Below are positions 1-7,090 of a stretch of DNA of 15,575 nt, in pieces. The first letter of the stretch is position 1. Every line of letters begins with the position of its first letter. Origin of the DNA: Deltaproteobacteria bacterium UBA5329 (GTDB lineage: Bacteria > Desulfobacterota > Syntrophorhabdia > Syntrophorhabdales > Syntrophorhabdaceae); NCBI GenBank assembly GCA_002408185.1, contig DHQV01000067.1:68220-83794 (forward strand). The letters are read 5' to 3'. The translations under genes were made by a program, and so were the position numbers. The notes beneath the pieces are model-generated. The model did no database searches. It was given only the letters and a program-made list of their open reading frames with translations, and had not been told where the DNA came from.

Positions 1-843
1 GTATTTTTTCAGGTTAGGATAGCCGTGTGTCGGCAGCATTTCACCGTGTGTATAAACATAGATCCCTTTGCCTTCGGTCTGCTTGAGTATTTCTTCCAGG
101 TCTTTGAGGTCATGTCCCGAAACAAGGACAGCTTTCCCTTTCTTTGCTCCAAGAGGTACTTCGGTAGGGACCGGGTGGCCATACGTTTCCGTGTTTGCAG
201 CATCAAGCAGTTCCATTGTTTTCAAGTTGATCTCGCCGCATTTCAAGACCAGACCGAGCCATTCGTCGAGGCCAAGCCTGTTTTGGATGACCTCGGAGAG
301 CGCCTCGTATATGAAATCGTAGACCGCCTCATCCTCTTTGTGGAGCAGGGCGGCATGATAGGCATAGGCACCGACGCCCCGTAATCCGAACACGACAGTA
401 TGCATGAGAGAGGTAATGTCCGGATTGTCATTTTTTACTATCTGGAACCCGACCCCTTCACCCTGCTTTGCAAGCCCTTCCACGGTTGCATCGGGCTTTG
501 TGGGGCTTTTGTCACCGGGCAGGGCGGTGCTTCCGCCCTTTGCCGCAATGGCATCGATAAGGAGGTCGCGCCTGGCTGCAACGAGGGCAAGCATCATTTT
601 CAGCCGATCGACATCGAAATCGACGTTGGTCAGGGTATGAAAGAGGGCTTCGATAGTGAGTAGATTCGTTTCCCTATCGGTCTTTATCCCGTACTTGAGA
701 CCTTCTCTGGCAAAGAAAGAGAGCTCGGCAACCATGTATGTCAGGAGGTCCTGAAGTGCCGCCACATCGGGCTGTTTCCCGCAAACGCCAACTTTTGTAC
801 ATCCTGTTCCCTTTGCTGTCTGTTCACATTGATAACAAAACAT
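1..843 (-). CDS. hcp: Hydroxylamine reductase / hybrid cluster protein, class I (N-terminal part, cut by window edge)
   Basis: The first 281 codons of the hybrid cluster protein are present. The family reduces NO or hydroxylamine and protects anaerobes from nitrosative stress in the cytoplasm. The N-terminus carries Cys3, Cys6, Cys15 and Cys21 (C-x2-C-x8-C-x5-C), the [4Fe-4S] pattern of class I enzymes from strict anaerobes. Two ligands of the hybrid Fe-S-O cluster fall where I remember them in the Desulfovibrio enzyme: His244 in SGHDLKDL and Glu268 in THGEMLPTHGYP. The remaining ligands and about half of the usual ~540-550 residues lie beyond base 1. The ATG at 843 is preceded by AGGAGGG with good spacing, and the CYQC motif must start at residue 3, so the start is firm. 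It lies downstream of rpoZ on the same strand but behind a terminator and with its own promoter, so it is probably an independent unit. Confidence 0.97.
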   Translation of the reverse strand, partial: MFCYQCEQTAKGTGCTKVGVCGKQPDVAALQDLLTYMVAELSFFAREGLKYGIKTDRETNLLTIEALFHTLTNVDFDVDRLKMMLALVAARRDLLIDAIAAKGGSTALPGDKSPTKPDATVEGLAKQGEGVGFQIVKNDNPDITSLMHTVVFGLRGVGAYAYHAALLHKEDEAVYDFIYEALSEVIQNRLGLDEWLGLVLKCGEINLKTMELLDAANTETYGHPVPTEVPLGAKKGKAVLVSGHDLKDLEEILKQTEGKGIYVYTHGEMLPTHGYPNLKKY

Positions 844-883
844 ATAACCCTCCTTATAGTGTGTTGTTCGAAATGGTACAGCA

Positions 884-926
884 AATATAATACAGATAAA
901 TAATTAGTGCTTTGACTTAAGTCAAA
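884..926 (-). promoter_or_regulatory. hcp promoter with CRP/FNR-family operator (HcpR-like)
   Basis: Bases 911-926 form a perfect 16-bp palindrome with half-sites TTGAC and GTCAA separated by four bases, the architecture of FNR/DNR/HcpR-type operators. On the minus strand an AT-rich -10 candidate (TATATT, 889-884, or TATTAT, 892-887) follows. With the first, the start would be near 877 and the palindrome centre at about -41.5, the class II activator position. CRP/FNR-family regulators such as HcpR are known to control hcp in anaerobes. The assignment to HcpR is inference, because no regulator gene is visible here. The shared core GACTTAAG in the neighbouring heptad arrays is a reason for caution. 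Confidence 0.6.
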
Positions 927-933
927 AAAGACC

Positions 934-954
934 GTAAGTCTTAAGTTGTAAGGA
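934..954. repeat. Heptad array 1 (3 units), upstream of hcp
   Basis: Three 7-base units begin at 934, 941 and 948; the first two read GTAAGTC and TTAAGTT. The stretch 932-952 is the inverted copy of 1028-1048 (20 of 21 bases pair), so it is one arm of an inverted pair around the rpoZ terminator. Confidence 0.7.
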
Positions 955-986
955 TTTTAAAGATCCAAAAAATTTACTATTGCGGG

Positions 987-1022
987 TAAAAAAATAAGGT
1001 GCAAAATTGAGCTTTTGCACCT
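987..1022 (-). terminator. Intrinsic terminator of the xseB-rpoZ operon
   Basis: On the minus strand a perfect 10-bp stem (AGGTGCAAAA paired with TTTTGCACCT, 997-1006 and 1013-1022) with a 6-base loop is followed by TATTTTTTT. It lies 36 bases after the rpoZ stop codon. This is a textbook Rho-independent terminator and separates the housekeeping operon from hcp. Confidence 0.9.
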
Positions 1023-1023
1023 C

Positions 1024-1058
1024 ACGACTTACGACTTAAGACTTACGGCTTACGCGTT
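1024..1058. repeat. Heptad array 2 (5 units), abutting the rpoZ stop
   Basis: Five units of 7 bases start at 1024, 1031, 1038, 1045 and 1052. The first two are identical (ACGACTT) and the next two differ by one base each. The array runs into the rpoZ stop codon (TAA on the minus strand, 1060-1058). Its core 1028-1048 is inverted relative to array 1. Confidence 0.85.
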
Positions 1059-1303
1059 TACGGAGTAAACGTAGAGAGCTGTAACGGTGTTTCCTTCTCT
1101 TTTATTTCGGGGGATTCTTTCTTTTCGAAATAGACCTGTCTTTCTGCGATCTCCCGCAGAGATGTGACGATCTCTCTATTCGTTGTTTTTGTCAGAGGCT
1201 TCGCCCCTTTTATGAGCTGTTTCGAGCGCTGCGCGGCAAGGTGTACCAGCTCAAAGCGGTTTTCCACCATTTCTACGCAGTCTTCAACAGTTATTCGTGC
1301 CAT
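1058..1303 (-). CDS. rpoZ: DNA-directed RNA polymerase omega subunit
   Basis: An 81-residue protein that matches the omega subunit, which helps assembly and stability of core RNA polymerase and takes part in ppGpp binding in proteobacteria. The family core is visible: MARITVEDC at the N-terminus, then ENRFELVHLAAQRSKQL and the NREIV-SLREIA helix around residues 43-53. The C-terminal tail from residue 56 is charged and variable, as is usual. ATG at 1303 has AAGGAG nine bases upstream, lying inside the end of gmk; the two genes overlap by 20 bases, and pairing gmk with rpoZ is a common arrangement. It is the last gene of the operon and is followed by a strong terminator. Confidence 0.97.
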   Translation of the reverse strand: MARITVEDCVEMVENRFELVHLAAQRSKQLIKGAKPLTKTTNREIVTSLREIAERQVYFEKKESPEIKEKETPLQLSTFTP

Positions 1304-1874
1304 CTTTCTGTCTCCTTATGTCTGCGATCGCATTTCGGAACGTGGTGTACGCCCTTCCGAGATCGTCGTTCATAACAGTATACCCGAATTGCCCTTTGAG
1401 TGCAATTTCTTCTTCGACACGCCGCATCCTTGTCTCTATGTCTTTCTCGCCCCGAAAGACCAAACGGGTTTTCAGTGCGTCTACCGACGGTGGTTCGATA
1501 AATATAAGCCGGGAGGCAGGGCACTGGCCCTTGATCTTCAAGGCGCCCTTTACATCGATATCGAGAATGATGTCCTTTCCTTTTTCCAATATGGACATGA
1601 TCTCACCGCGGGGCGTCCCATAGTAGTTGCCATGCACGTTCTCCCATTCAAGGAAATATCCTTTTTCGATCAGGCCCTTAAACGTACTTTCATTTGTAAA
1701 ATAGTAATCTGTCCCGTCTTCTTCGTGCGGCCTCTTCTGCCGGGTCGTGTACGAGATGGAAAATTCGCTTTCCGCATCTTCCGCAAGAAAACTATCGATC
1801 AGGGTTGATTTTCCAACACCGGAAGGCCCGGAAACAACGATGAGAACACCTTTTTTCTTTTCGTTCACGTCCAT
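1284..1874 (-). CDS. gmk: Guanylate kinase
   Basis: A 196-residue guanylate kinase, which phosphorylates GMP to GDP with ATP in purine nucleotide synthesis and salvage. The P-loop GPSGVGKST lies at residues 16-24. The GMP-binding segment is present as SYTTRQKRPHEEDGTDYYF, followed by LEWENVHGNYYGTP and the DIDVKGALKIK segment, with the lid and C-terminal helix rich in arginine. Length is normal for the family (about 200). Start ATG at 1874 lies 18 bases after the yicC stop with only a weak G-rich Shine-Dalgarno, which suggests coupling to upstream translation. Its 3' end overlaps the rpoZ start by 20 bases. Confidence 0.97.
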   Translation of the reverse strand: MDVNEKKKGVLIVVSGPSGVGKSTLIDSFLAEDAESEFSISYTTRQKRPHEEDGTDYYFTNESTFKGLIEKGYFLEWENVHGNYYGTPRGEIMSILEKGKDIILDIDVKGALKIKGQCPASRLIFIEPPSVDALKTRLVFRGEKDIETRMRRVEEEIALKGQFGYTVMNDDLGRAYTTFRNAIADIRRQKDGTNNC

Positions 1875-1892
1875 CCCCCGGTCAGGTCCGGT

Positions 1893-2762
1893 CTATTCGA
1901 GGTTTTGCACCTGTTCACGCATTTTTTCTATCTCGACCTTTATTCTGATGACGCGCTCATTGATGTACAGGTCGTTTGATTTGCTGCCGATGGTGTTTGT
2001 CTCCCGGACCATCTCCTGTATTATGAAATCGAGCTTTCTTCCAATCGCGTCCTCCGACGAAAGCGTCGCACGAAAATTGTCGAGATGCCCCCGGAGACGT
2101 ACAATTTCTTCGGAAATATCAAGGCGTTCCATATAGATGGCCAATTCCTGCAGGATCCTCGCTTCATCGATTGCAGCCGATTGGGTTACCTCGTTTATTT
2201 TGGCCCTGAGCTTTTCTTCGTGGGCCCTGATGACATCGGGCCACCCAGCTTCAATTTCGATGACCGTAGATCCTATCATTGCCATTCGCCCGGTGAGGTC
2301 ACCGGCAATATAAATCCCCTCCCTGGCGCGTTCTTCGTTAAGGGCATCGAGAAGGTCCCTGCATATTTCCGTCAGCATGTCTTCTGAAAGGGTATGGTTT
2401 TCCTCGTAGACGAAGACATCCTTAAGGCCGAAGACAGCATCTACGGTGAGGTCTCCCTTTATCCCGTGCTTTTCCTTGAAATTGCGCGCCATCGCCGCAT
2501 ATTGCCGGACGATGTTTTCGTTTATTCTTGGTATTGTCGTGTCTTCGATCGCCTTTTCCCATTTTATCGATATATCTATTTTTCCTCTCTTTATGTTCTT
2601 TTTTACAAGCTCCCGCAGTTTTTGCTCGCTTGCATAATCCGTCCGGGGAAGCCTTATGTTCATTTCCAGATACCGGCTGTTAAGCGAGCGCACTTCGCAT
2701 ATTATCTTTCCCTCGGGGAATTCCTTTTCGATCCTGGCAAATCCGGTCATACTGTTAGGCAT
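1893..2762 (-). CDS. yicC: YicC family endoribonuclease
   Basis: A 289-residue protein of the YicC/YloC family, close to the 287 residues of the E. coli protein. The family has been reported to act as an endoribonuclease. The N-terminal YicC-like domain opens with SMTGFAR and EVRSLNSRYLEMNIRLP. The C-terminal DUF1732 half carries the most conserved motif, KLDFIIQEMVRETNTIGSK, near residues 242-260. The ATG at 2762 is chosen over an internal ATG four codons on because AAGGTGG sits five bases upstream of it. yicC next to gmk and rpoZ is a very common bacterial neighbourhood, which suggests a shared link with RNA or nucleotide metabolism. The RNA substrate in this organism is unknown. Confidence 0.94.
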   Translation of the reverse strand: MPNSMTGFARIEKEFPEGKIICEVRSLNSRYLEMNIRLPRTDYASEQKLRELVKKNIKRGKIDISIKWEKAIEDTTIPRINENIVRQYAAMARNFKEKHGIKGDLTVDAVFGLKDVFVYEENHTLSEDMLTEICRDLLDALNEERAREGIYIAGDLTGRMAMIGSTVIEIEAGWPDVIRAHEEKLRAKINEVTQSAAIDEARILQELAIYMERLDISEEIVRLRGHLDNFRATLSSEDAIGRKLDFIIQEMVRETNTIGSKSNDLYINERVIRIKVEIEKMREQVQNLE

Positions 2763-2781
2763 AATCCACCTTTATCATCGC

Positions 2782-3321
2782 TTAGGGCCTTTGTCGGGAT
2801 CCCCTTAAGGCCAACTTTACCGATTCTCTCCACTTATTGAACAATGCTATTGTTTCCGGTTCTGCATAATCGGGATACGTCCATTGCAGTGCGCGATATG
2901 ACCCGTTATTGAACATGAGGGTGAGATCGGCGTGTATCCCCTTCCCGATGTACAGCCGGTGTGCATACCCTTTTGTGGTTGCGAGTATAACATGTTCAAG
3001 GGCGATATATCCAGCGTCTATATTGACGGTGCGTTTATTGTTTTGGGCGAACAGGTCTTCTATTTCATTCGTGGCCAGCTTGATATCGGGGAGAATATCA
3101 CGGTCGAAGACCGGGCCGAACAGGACGAAGCAACGCTTGAGACCCTGTCCCATCTCGGCATCATAGTAGGTCGTGTGCGTGAAAAGGGCAGGGCCGGTCT
3201 CATCCTCTGCTGGGCCGATAAGCCGGTTAAGCTTCCCGAAGACCGCGCCGAGGTCGACGTCTTCATGAAAGATCAGGCTGGCGAACAGCTTTACCCGGTC
3301 GGGCCGTTTAATTTTTCCCAT
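2782..3321 (-). CDS. DUF4416 family protein
   Basis: A 179-residue cytoplasmic protein with no signal peptide or membrane segment that I recognise as a DUF4416 member. Recognisable pieces are the opening KLFASLIFHEDVD, FTHTTYYDAEMGQGL around residues 46-60, NIDAGYI around 99-105, and the C-terminal LQWTYPDYA. No catalytic motif can be named and the function of the family is not known to me; some database entries call it GTP-binding, but no P-loop is visible. The ATG at 3321 lies inside the end of tlyA (31-base overlap), with AAGGAA about ten bases upstream. Its fixed place between tlyA and yicC suggests a housekeeping role tied to RNA metabolism, which is inference only. Confidence 0.88.
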   Translation of the reverse strand: MGKIKRPDRVKLFASLIFHEDVDLGAVFGKLNRLIGPAEDETGPALFTHTTYYDAEMGQGLKRCFVLFGPVFDRDILPDIKLATNEIEDLFAQNNKRTVNIDAGYIALEHVILATTKGYAHRLYIGKGIHADLTLMFNNGSYRALQWTYPDYAEPETIALFNKWRESVKLALRGSRQRP

Positions 3322-4040
3322 ACGATAAAGTATTCCTTGTTCTTTCGTTCTTTTTCCCGGGGCACTTCGATAATCTTCAGGGCCTTAATGCCGAGGCCTT
3401 CCCCGAATTCCCTGATATCGTCTATCACGGCCTTGATACGCTCGTCATCCTTCACGATGCCACCCTTGCCGACATTGTAACGGCCGACCTCAAATTGGGG
3501 CTTTACGAGGGAAAAAACATATCCCCCCTTCCTGACGAGGCCGACCACGGCAGGAATGATCTTCTTCAGGGAGATGAACGATACATCTATTGTGATCATA
3601 TCGACCGTTTCACCGATATCGTCGAAACGAAGATACCTGGCGTTGAAATTTTCCTTAAGGATTATCCGTCGATCGCTCCGCAATTTCTCATGGAGTTGAT
3701 GGGTGCCCGAGTCTATCGCGTATATCTTTCGCGCTCCCTCGTGCAAGAGACAGTCGGTAAATCCTCCCGTCGAGGAACCGACGTCGAGAACTTTCATGCC
3801 TCGGACGTCAATTCCGAATGCGTCGATAGCGGCTTTAAGTTTGACCCCGCCGAAACTTACATAGGGGATCGGGTTTCCCCTGATTTCGAGGCTGGCTGTC
3901 TCGTCGGTCCGGGTGTCGGCTTTGAGGACTTTCTGCCCGTTTGCGTAGACAATTCCTGCCATGACGAGGACCCGCGCTTTTTCACGTGAGGGCGCGAGGC
4001 CTGATCGTGCGAGAAGTACGTCTATGCGTTCTTTACCCAA
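3291..4040 (-). CDS. tlyA: TlyA family rRNA 2'-O-methyltransferase
   Basis: A 249-residue protein with an N-terminal S4 RNA-binding domain (residues ~3-65, RIDVLLARSGLAPSREKA) and a C-terminal FtsJ-like methyltransferase domain. The S-adenosylmethionine site is visible as LDVGSSTGGFTDCLLHEGA (~85-103), followed by the acidic strand end YAID and the later VDMITIDVSFISLKKI and SLVKPQFEVG motifs. TlyA methylates the 2'-OH of cytidines in ribosomal RNA and in mycobacteria affects capreomycin sensitivity. The start is a TTG at 4040; no ATG precedes the S4 domain, and AGGA lies about ten bases upstream. It overlaps dxs by 19 bases and the next gene by 31. A single TlyA in a non-mycobacterium may be the shorter, 16S-inactive type, which cannot be settled here. 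Confidence 0.94.
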   Translation of the reverse strand: MGKERIDVLLARSGLAPSREKARVLVMAGIVYANGQKVLKADTRTDETASLEIRGNPIPYVSFGGVKLKAAIDAFGIDVRGMKVLDVGSSTGGFTDCLLHEGARKIYAIDSGTHQLHEKLRSDRRIILKENFNARYLRFDDIGETVDMITIDVSFISLKKIIPAVVGLVRKGGYVFSLVKPQFEVGRYNVGKGGIVKDDERIKAVIDDIREFGEGLGIKALKIIEVPREKERKNKEYFIVWEKLNGPTG

Positions 4041-5875
4041 TCTGTGATAGTCCTGACGATGCCGTCACGGTCAAGACCCAGGGACTGCCGCAATCTGTCC
4101 TGTTTACCGTGTGCAATGAAAGTATCGGGGGTTCCCAACGATTTAAAAGGCATATATATCTGCAGCCGGCAAAGGGCCTCGGAAACGCCGCTTCCAAAAC
4201 CGCCAATAACCACGTTTTCCTCAAGCGTTATAATGCGGCGGGACCGCGCCGCCACATCCGCAAGGAGTTTTTCGTCCATCGGTTTTATAAAACGGCCGTT
4301 TACCACGGCCGCCCTGATGCCTCTTTCGTCGAGCACCGATGCGGCCTCCATTGCTACGGCGACCATATTCCCGCAGGCAATAATGGCGATGTCTTCCCCT
4401 TCCTTGAGCTGCTCCCAGGTGCCATATTCTATCATTTTGAAATCGCAGTCTACAGGTACGCCGAGAGCTTCGCCGCGCGGATACCGGATCGCACACGGTC
4501 TGTTATAGCAGTGCGCGGAATAGAGCATTTGCCTGAGTTCGTTCCCATCCCTGGGTGCCATGACGGTCATGTTCGGTATATGGCGGAAATAAGAAAGGTC
4601 ATAGACCCCGTGATGCGTCGGGCCGTCCTGGCCTACAATGCCGCTTCTGTCAACGGCAAAGACAACGGGAAGATTCTGAAGACAGACATCGAGGATGACC
4701 TGATCGTACGCCCTCTGGAGGAATGTGGAATAAATCGCGACGAAGGGCTTTAAGCCCCCGAGAGCTAAAGCGGCGGAGAAGGTCACCCCGTGCTGCTCGG
4801 CGATACCGATATCATAGAACCTGTCGGGAAACATATCGGAGAATTTATCGAGGCCGGTTCCGAGGCCCATCGCCGCCGTTATGGCAACAATGCGTTCATC
4901 CATCCGGGCAAGGTCTATGATCGTATCGCCGAATACATCGGTATATGTCTTTTTCCCTTTGGACAGGCAATTGCCTGTCGTCAACTCGAACGTTGAAATA
5001 CCGTGGAAACGTTCCGGGTCATCCTCGGCATAGGCATAGCCTTTTCCTTTCCGGGTTATCACATGGACAAGCAGGGGGCCTTTCAGCCTGCTTACATTTC
5101 GGAAGGTCTCGCAGAGAGATTCGATATTATGGCCGTCAACAGGGCCGACGTATGTGAATCCCAGCTCTTCGAAAAAGATACCGGGACCGAATATACCCTT
5201 TACCGTCTCTTCCAGGTACCGGGCGGTCTTGTAGATGGTCGGCATATTTTTCATCCGGGCTTTCAATTCCTCCCGGATATTGCTCATGAACTCGCCGGTC
5301 ATAATACGGTTGAGGTGGGTCGACAGGCCCCCGACATTTTTTGATATGGACATCTCATTATCATTGAGGACGACGATGAGATCACTGCGGAGATGTCCGG
5401 CATGGTTCAAGGCTTCAAAAGCCATGCCGCCGGTAAGCGATCCATCGCCGATAACGGCTATGATCTTGGATGTCGACCCAGTTTTGATCTTGCTTTCCGC
5501 GAGTCCGGTAGCAACCGATATGGAATTGCTTGCGTGGCCCGTATCAAAGATATCATAGGGACTTTCAGCTTTGCACGGGAATCCGCTCAAGCCCCCGTCC
5601 TGCCGTATCGTATAAAAACTGTCGCGGCGGCCGGTAAGCAGCTTGCATGTATAGCATTGATGCCCGACATCCCAGACTATTTTATCGTGAGGGGTGTCGA
5701 AAACGTAGTGAAGGGCGATGGTGAGCTCTACCGTGCCGAGGTTCGAGGCGAGATGGCCGCCGGTCCCGGATATCACCTTGGTGATAAATGGCCTTATCTC
5801 GGCGGCAAGTTCAATAAGCTGGGAAAGGTGCAGTTTCTTCAGGTCTGCGGGAGAATTTATTGTTTCCAGGAGCAT
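4022..5875 (-). CDS. dxs: 1-deoxy-D-xylulose-5-phosphate synthase
   Basis: A 617-residue enzyme (E. coli: 620) that condenses pyruvate and glyceraldehyde 3-phosphate to DXP, the first step of the MEP isoprenoid pathway. Visible features are DVGHQCYTCKLLTGR with the catalytic histidine region, LSGFPCKAESPYDIFDTGHAS, the thiamine diphosphate motif GDGSLTGGM ending in LNDNEMSIS, the transketolase-like AEQHGVTFSAALA in the middle domain, and RYPRGEALGVP plus LEENVVIGGFGSG in the C-terminal domain. The ATG at 5875 directly abuts the ispA stop codon. Placing dxs after the prenyl synthase gene puts the start and the chain-extension step of isoprenoid synthesis in one transcript. GHQCYTC differs from the common GHQAYPH, a minor variation. 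Confidence 0.98.
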   Translation of the reverse strand: MLLETINSPADLKKLHLSQLIELAAEIRPFITKVISGTGGHLASNLGTVELTIALHYVFDTPHDKIVWDVGHQCYTCKLLTGRRDSFYTIRQDGGLSGFPCKAESPYDIFDTGHASNSISVATGLAESKIKTGSTSKIIAVIGDGSLTGGMAFEALNHAGHLRSDLIVVLNDNEMSISKNVGGLSTHLNRIMTGEFMSNIREELKARMKNMPTIYKTARYLEETVKGIFGPGIFFEELGFTYVGPVDGHNIESLCETFRNVSRLKGPLLVHVITRKGKGYAYAEDDPERFHGISTFELTTGNCLSKGKKTYTDVFGDTIIDLARMDERIVAITAAMGLGTGLDKFSDMFPDRFYDIGIAEQHGVTFSAALALGGLKPFVAIYSTFLQRAYDQVILDVCLQNLPVVFAVDRSGIVGQDGPTHHGVYDLSYFRHIPNMTVMAPRDGNELRQMLYSAHCYNRPCAIRYPRGEALGVPVDCDFKMIEYGTWEQLKEGEDIAIIACGNMVAVAMEAASVLDERGIRAAVVNGRFIKPMDEKLLADVAARSRRIITLEENVVIGGFGSGVSEALCRLQIYMPFKSLGTPDTFIAHGKQDRLRQSLGLDRDGIVRTITDWVKNA

Positions 5876-6760
5876 TTATGAAACCCTGTTGCCGATGAAG
5901 TGTGCTATATCTTCAAGAATACGGCCATTCTCTCCCAGAAATGCTATAGATTTGACTGCCTCGTCAACGAGTTGTTCGAGTTTCAATTTCGAAGCCAGAA
6001 TACCGTAATGCTTTACATAGGTTTGCTTGTTGGCATCTTTCTGTAATTTCTTGCCGACCAGTTCCTCGTCGCCTTCAGCATCCAGTATGTCGTCCATTAC
6101 CTGGAATCCAAGGCCGATCGCATCGCCGTAACGGGTGAAGTGTTTCAACTCCCGCGCTTTTGCACCTGCCGCCAGAGCACCCACCCGGACGGCTGCCCGG
6201 AGCATGGACGCTGTCTTATGAGAATGGATATAATGAAGGATGTTCTTCGTGCCTTCCTTATTTTCGTATATGATATCCATAACCTGGCCGCCGACCATCC
6301 CCTCGGCACCTGCCGCGTATGCGATCTCAAAAACGATCTGCCGGGATATTTTGGGGCTGATCCTTTCCGAAAACCGGGGATCGGCGAGCACCCTGAATGC
6401 CTCCGTCAACAACCCGTCGCCGGCCATGATCGCTATGGCCTCACCGAAGGCCTTGTGGCAGGTGGGCCTGCCTCGCCGCATGTCGTCGTTATCCACGCAG
6501 GGAAGGTCGTCATGAATGAGGGAATAGGTATGTATCATTTCAAGGGTGCAAAAGTACGGCAGAAAATCGTCAGTGTTTCGACCCTTCGCTTCACAGGCCG
6601 CTATGGCAAGGATCGGCCGTATCTTTTTCCCGTTGCTGAAAAGCATGTATTCCATTGCATCCCTGAGGATCCCAGGTGTCGAGACGAAACTCGCGCAGAT
6701 CTCTCTCAAGGCTTTTTCTACAATGATCTTCTTATCATGCAGGTAACTCGACAGATCCAC
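5876..6760 (-). CDS. ispA: Farnesyl (polyprenyl) diphosphate synthase
   Basis: A 294-residue all-helical prenyltransferase that adds isopentenyl diphosphate units to allylic diphosphates. The first aspartate-rich motif is the bacterial type DDxxxxD in SLIHDDLPCVDNDD, followed by MRRGRPTCHKAFGEA; the second is FQVMDDILDAEGD. The residues before the first motif (YSLIHDD) equal those of E. coli IspA, which favours a C15 product, although a C20 product cannot be excluded. The start codon is GTG at 6760, sharing its G with the xseB stop (TAGTG), and GGAG lies about 11 bases upstream. One-base overlap with xseB and zero spacing to dxs imply tight translational coupling. Confidence 0.96.
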   Translation of the reverse strand: MDLSSYLHDKKIIVEKALREICASFVSTPGILRDAMEYMLFSNGKKIRPILAIAACEAKGRNTDDFLPYFCTLEMIHTYSLIHDDLPCVDNDDMRRGRPTCHKAFGEAIAIMAGDGLLTEAFRVLADPRFSERISPKISRQIVFEIAYAAGAEGMVGGQVMDIIYENKEGTKNILHYIHSHKTASMLRAAVRVGALAAGAKARELKHFTRYGDAIGLGFQVMDDILDAEGDEELVGKKLQKDANKQTYVKHYGILASKLKLEQLVDEAVKSIAFLGENGRILEDIAHFIGNRVS

Positions 6761-6981
6761 TATTCTTCTTCTCCGGTGAAGGGAACCTTCTCAACCGCGC
6801 CCCCTTCTTTTCTTATAAGGATCTCTACCTTTTTTTCTGCTTCGTCGAGTCTTTTTGACAATTCCTTTGTCAGGGCGAGGCCTTCTTTAAAGAGACTCAA
6901 GGCTTCATCGAGAGGTATCTTCCCTTCATCGAGGGTACTGACTATGTCTTCCAGTTTTTTCAACCCTTCTTCGAATTTCAT
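6760..6981 (-). CDS. xseB: Exodeoxyribonuclease VII small subunit
   Basis: A 73-residue protein that matches XseB, the small subunit that assembles with XseA into the single-strand-specific exonuclease VII. The two-helix pattern is clear: FEEGLKKLEDIVSTLDEGKIPLDEALSLFKEGLAL, then a leucine- and lysine-rich helix to about residue 58 and an acidic tail. The large subunit gene xseA is not beside it; the neighbour upstream is a divergent phosphatase gene, so XseA must be encoded elsewhere. xseB is the first gene of the operon. A consensus -10 (TATAAT) lies only ten bases before the ATG, and no good Shine-Dalgarno is present. Confidence 0.95.
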   Translation of the reverse strand: MKFEEGLKKLEDIVSTLDEGKIPLDEALSLFKEGLALTKELSKRLDEAEKKVEILIRKEGGAVEKVPFTGEEE

Positions 6982-6991
6982 GGAAGTACCT

Positions 6992-7020
6992 ATTATAGAA
7001 CGTACAACCGCATTTTACAA
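6992..7020 (-). promoter_or_regulatory. Sigma-70-type promoter of the xseB-rpoZ operon
   Basis: On the minus strand TTGTAA (7020-7015) and a perfect TATAAT (6997-6992) are separated by 17 bases. The -10 ends ten bases before the xseB ATG, so transcription would begin about three to five bases before the start codon, giving a nearly leaderless message. No other promoter is evident in this operon. Confidence 0.7.
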
Positions 7021-7053
7021 GCATTGATTTGCGTTTGATATTTCCTTCAGACA

Positions 7054-7083
7054 TTGTCCAAACCGGAAAGTATAGGGTACAAT
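7054..7083 (+). promoter_or_regulatory. Sigma-70-type promoter of the PP2C phosphatase gene
   Basis: TTGTCC (7054-7059), an 18-base spacer and TACAAT (7078-7083) resemble a sigma-70 promoter. Only seven bases separate the -10 from the ATG at 7091, so the transcript would start at about 7090-7091 and be leaderless. This agrees with the lack of a Shine-Dalgarno sequence before this gene. Confidence 0.55.
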
Positions 7084-7090
7084 ATCCTTC

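Noticed and set aside
1024..1058. CRISPR array
   Set aside because: Units are seven bases, contiguous and degenerate, with no spacers and no cas genes.
1055..1071. Hairpin CGTTTAC-GGA-GTAAACG across the rpoZ stop codon
   Set aside because: AT-rich, no U-run; the clear terminator is 36 bases downstream of the stop, so this is probably incidental.
3986..4753. Open frame of about 255 codons on the plus strand opposite dxs
   Set aside because: Antisense to clearly conserved Dxs sequence, rich in H, R and C as expected for a shadow frame.
6140..7027. Open frame of about 295 codons on the plus strand opposite ispA and xseB
   Set aside because: It runs across two real genes and the promoter region and has no protein signature.
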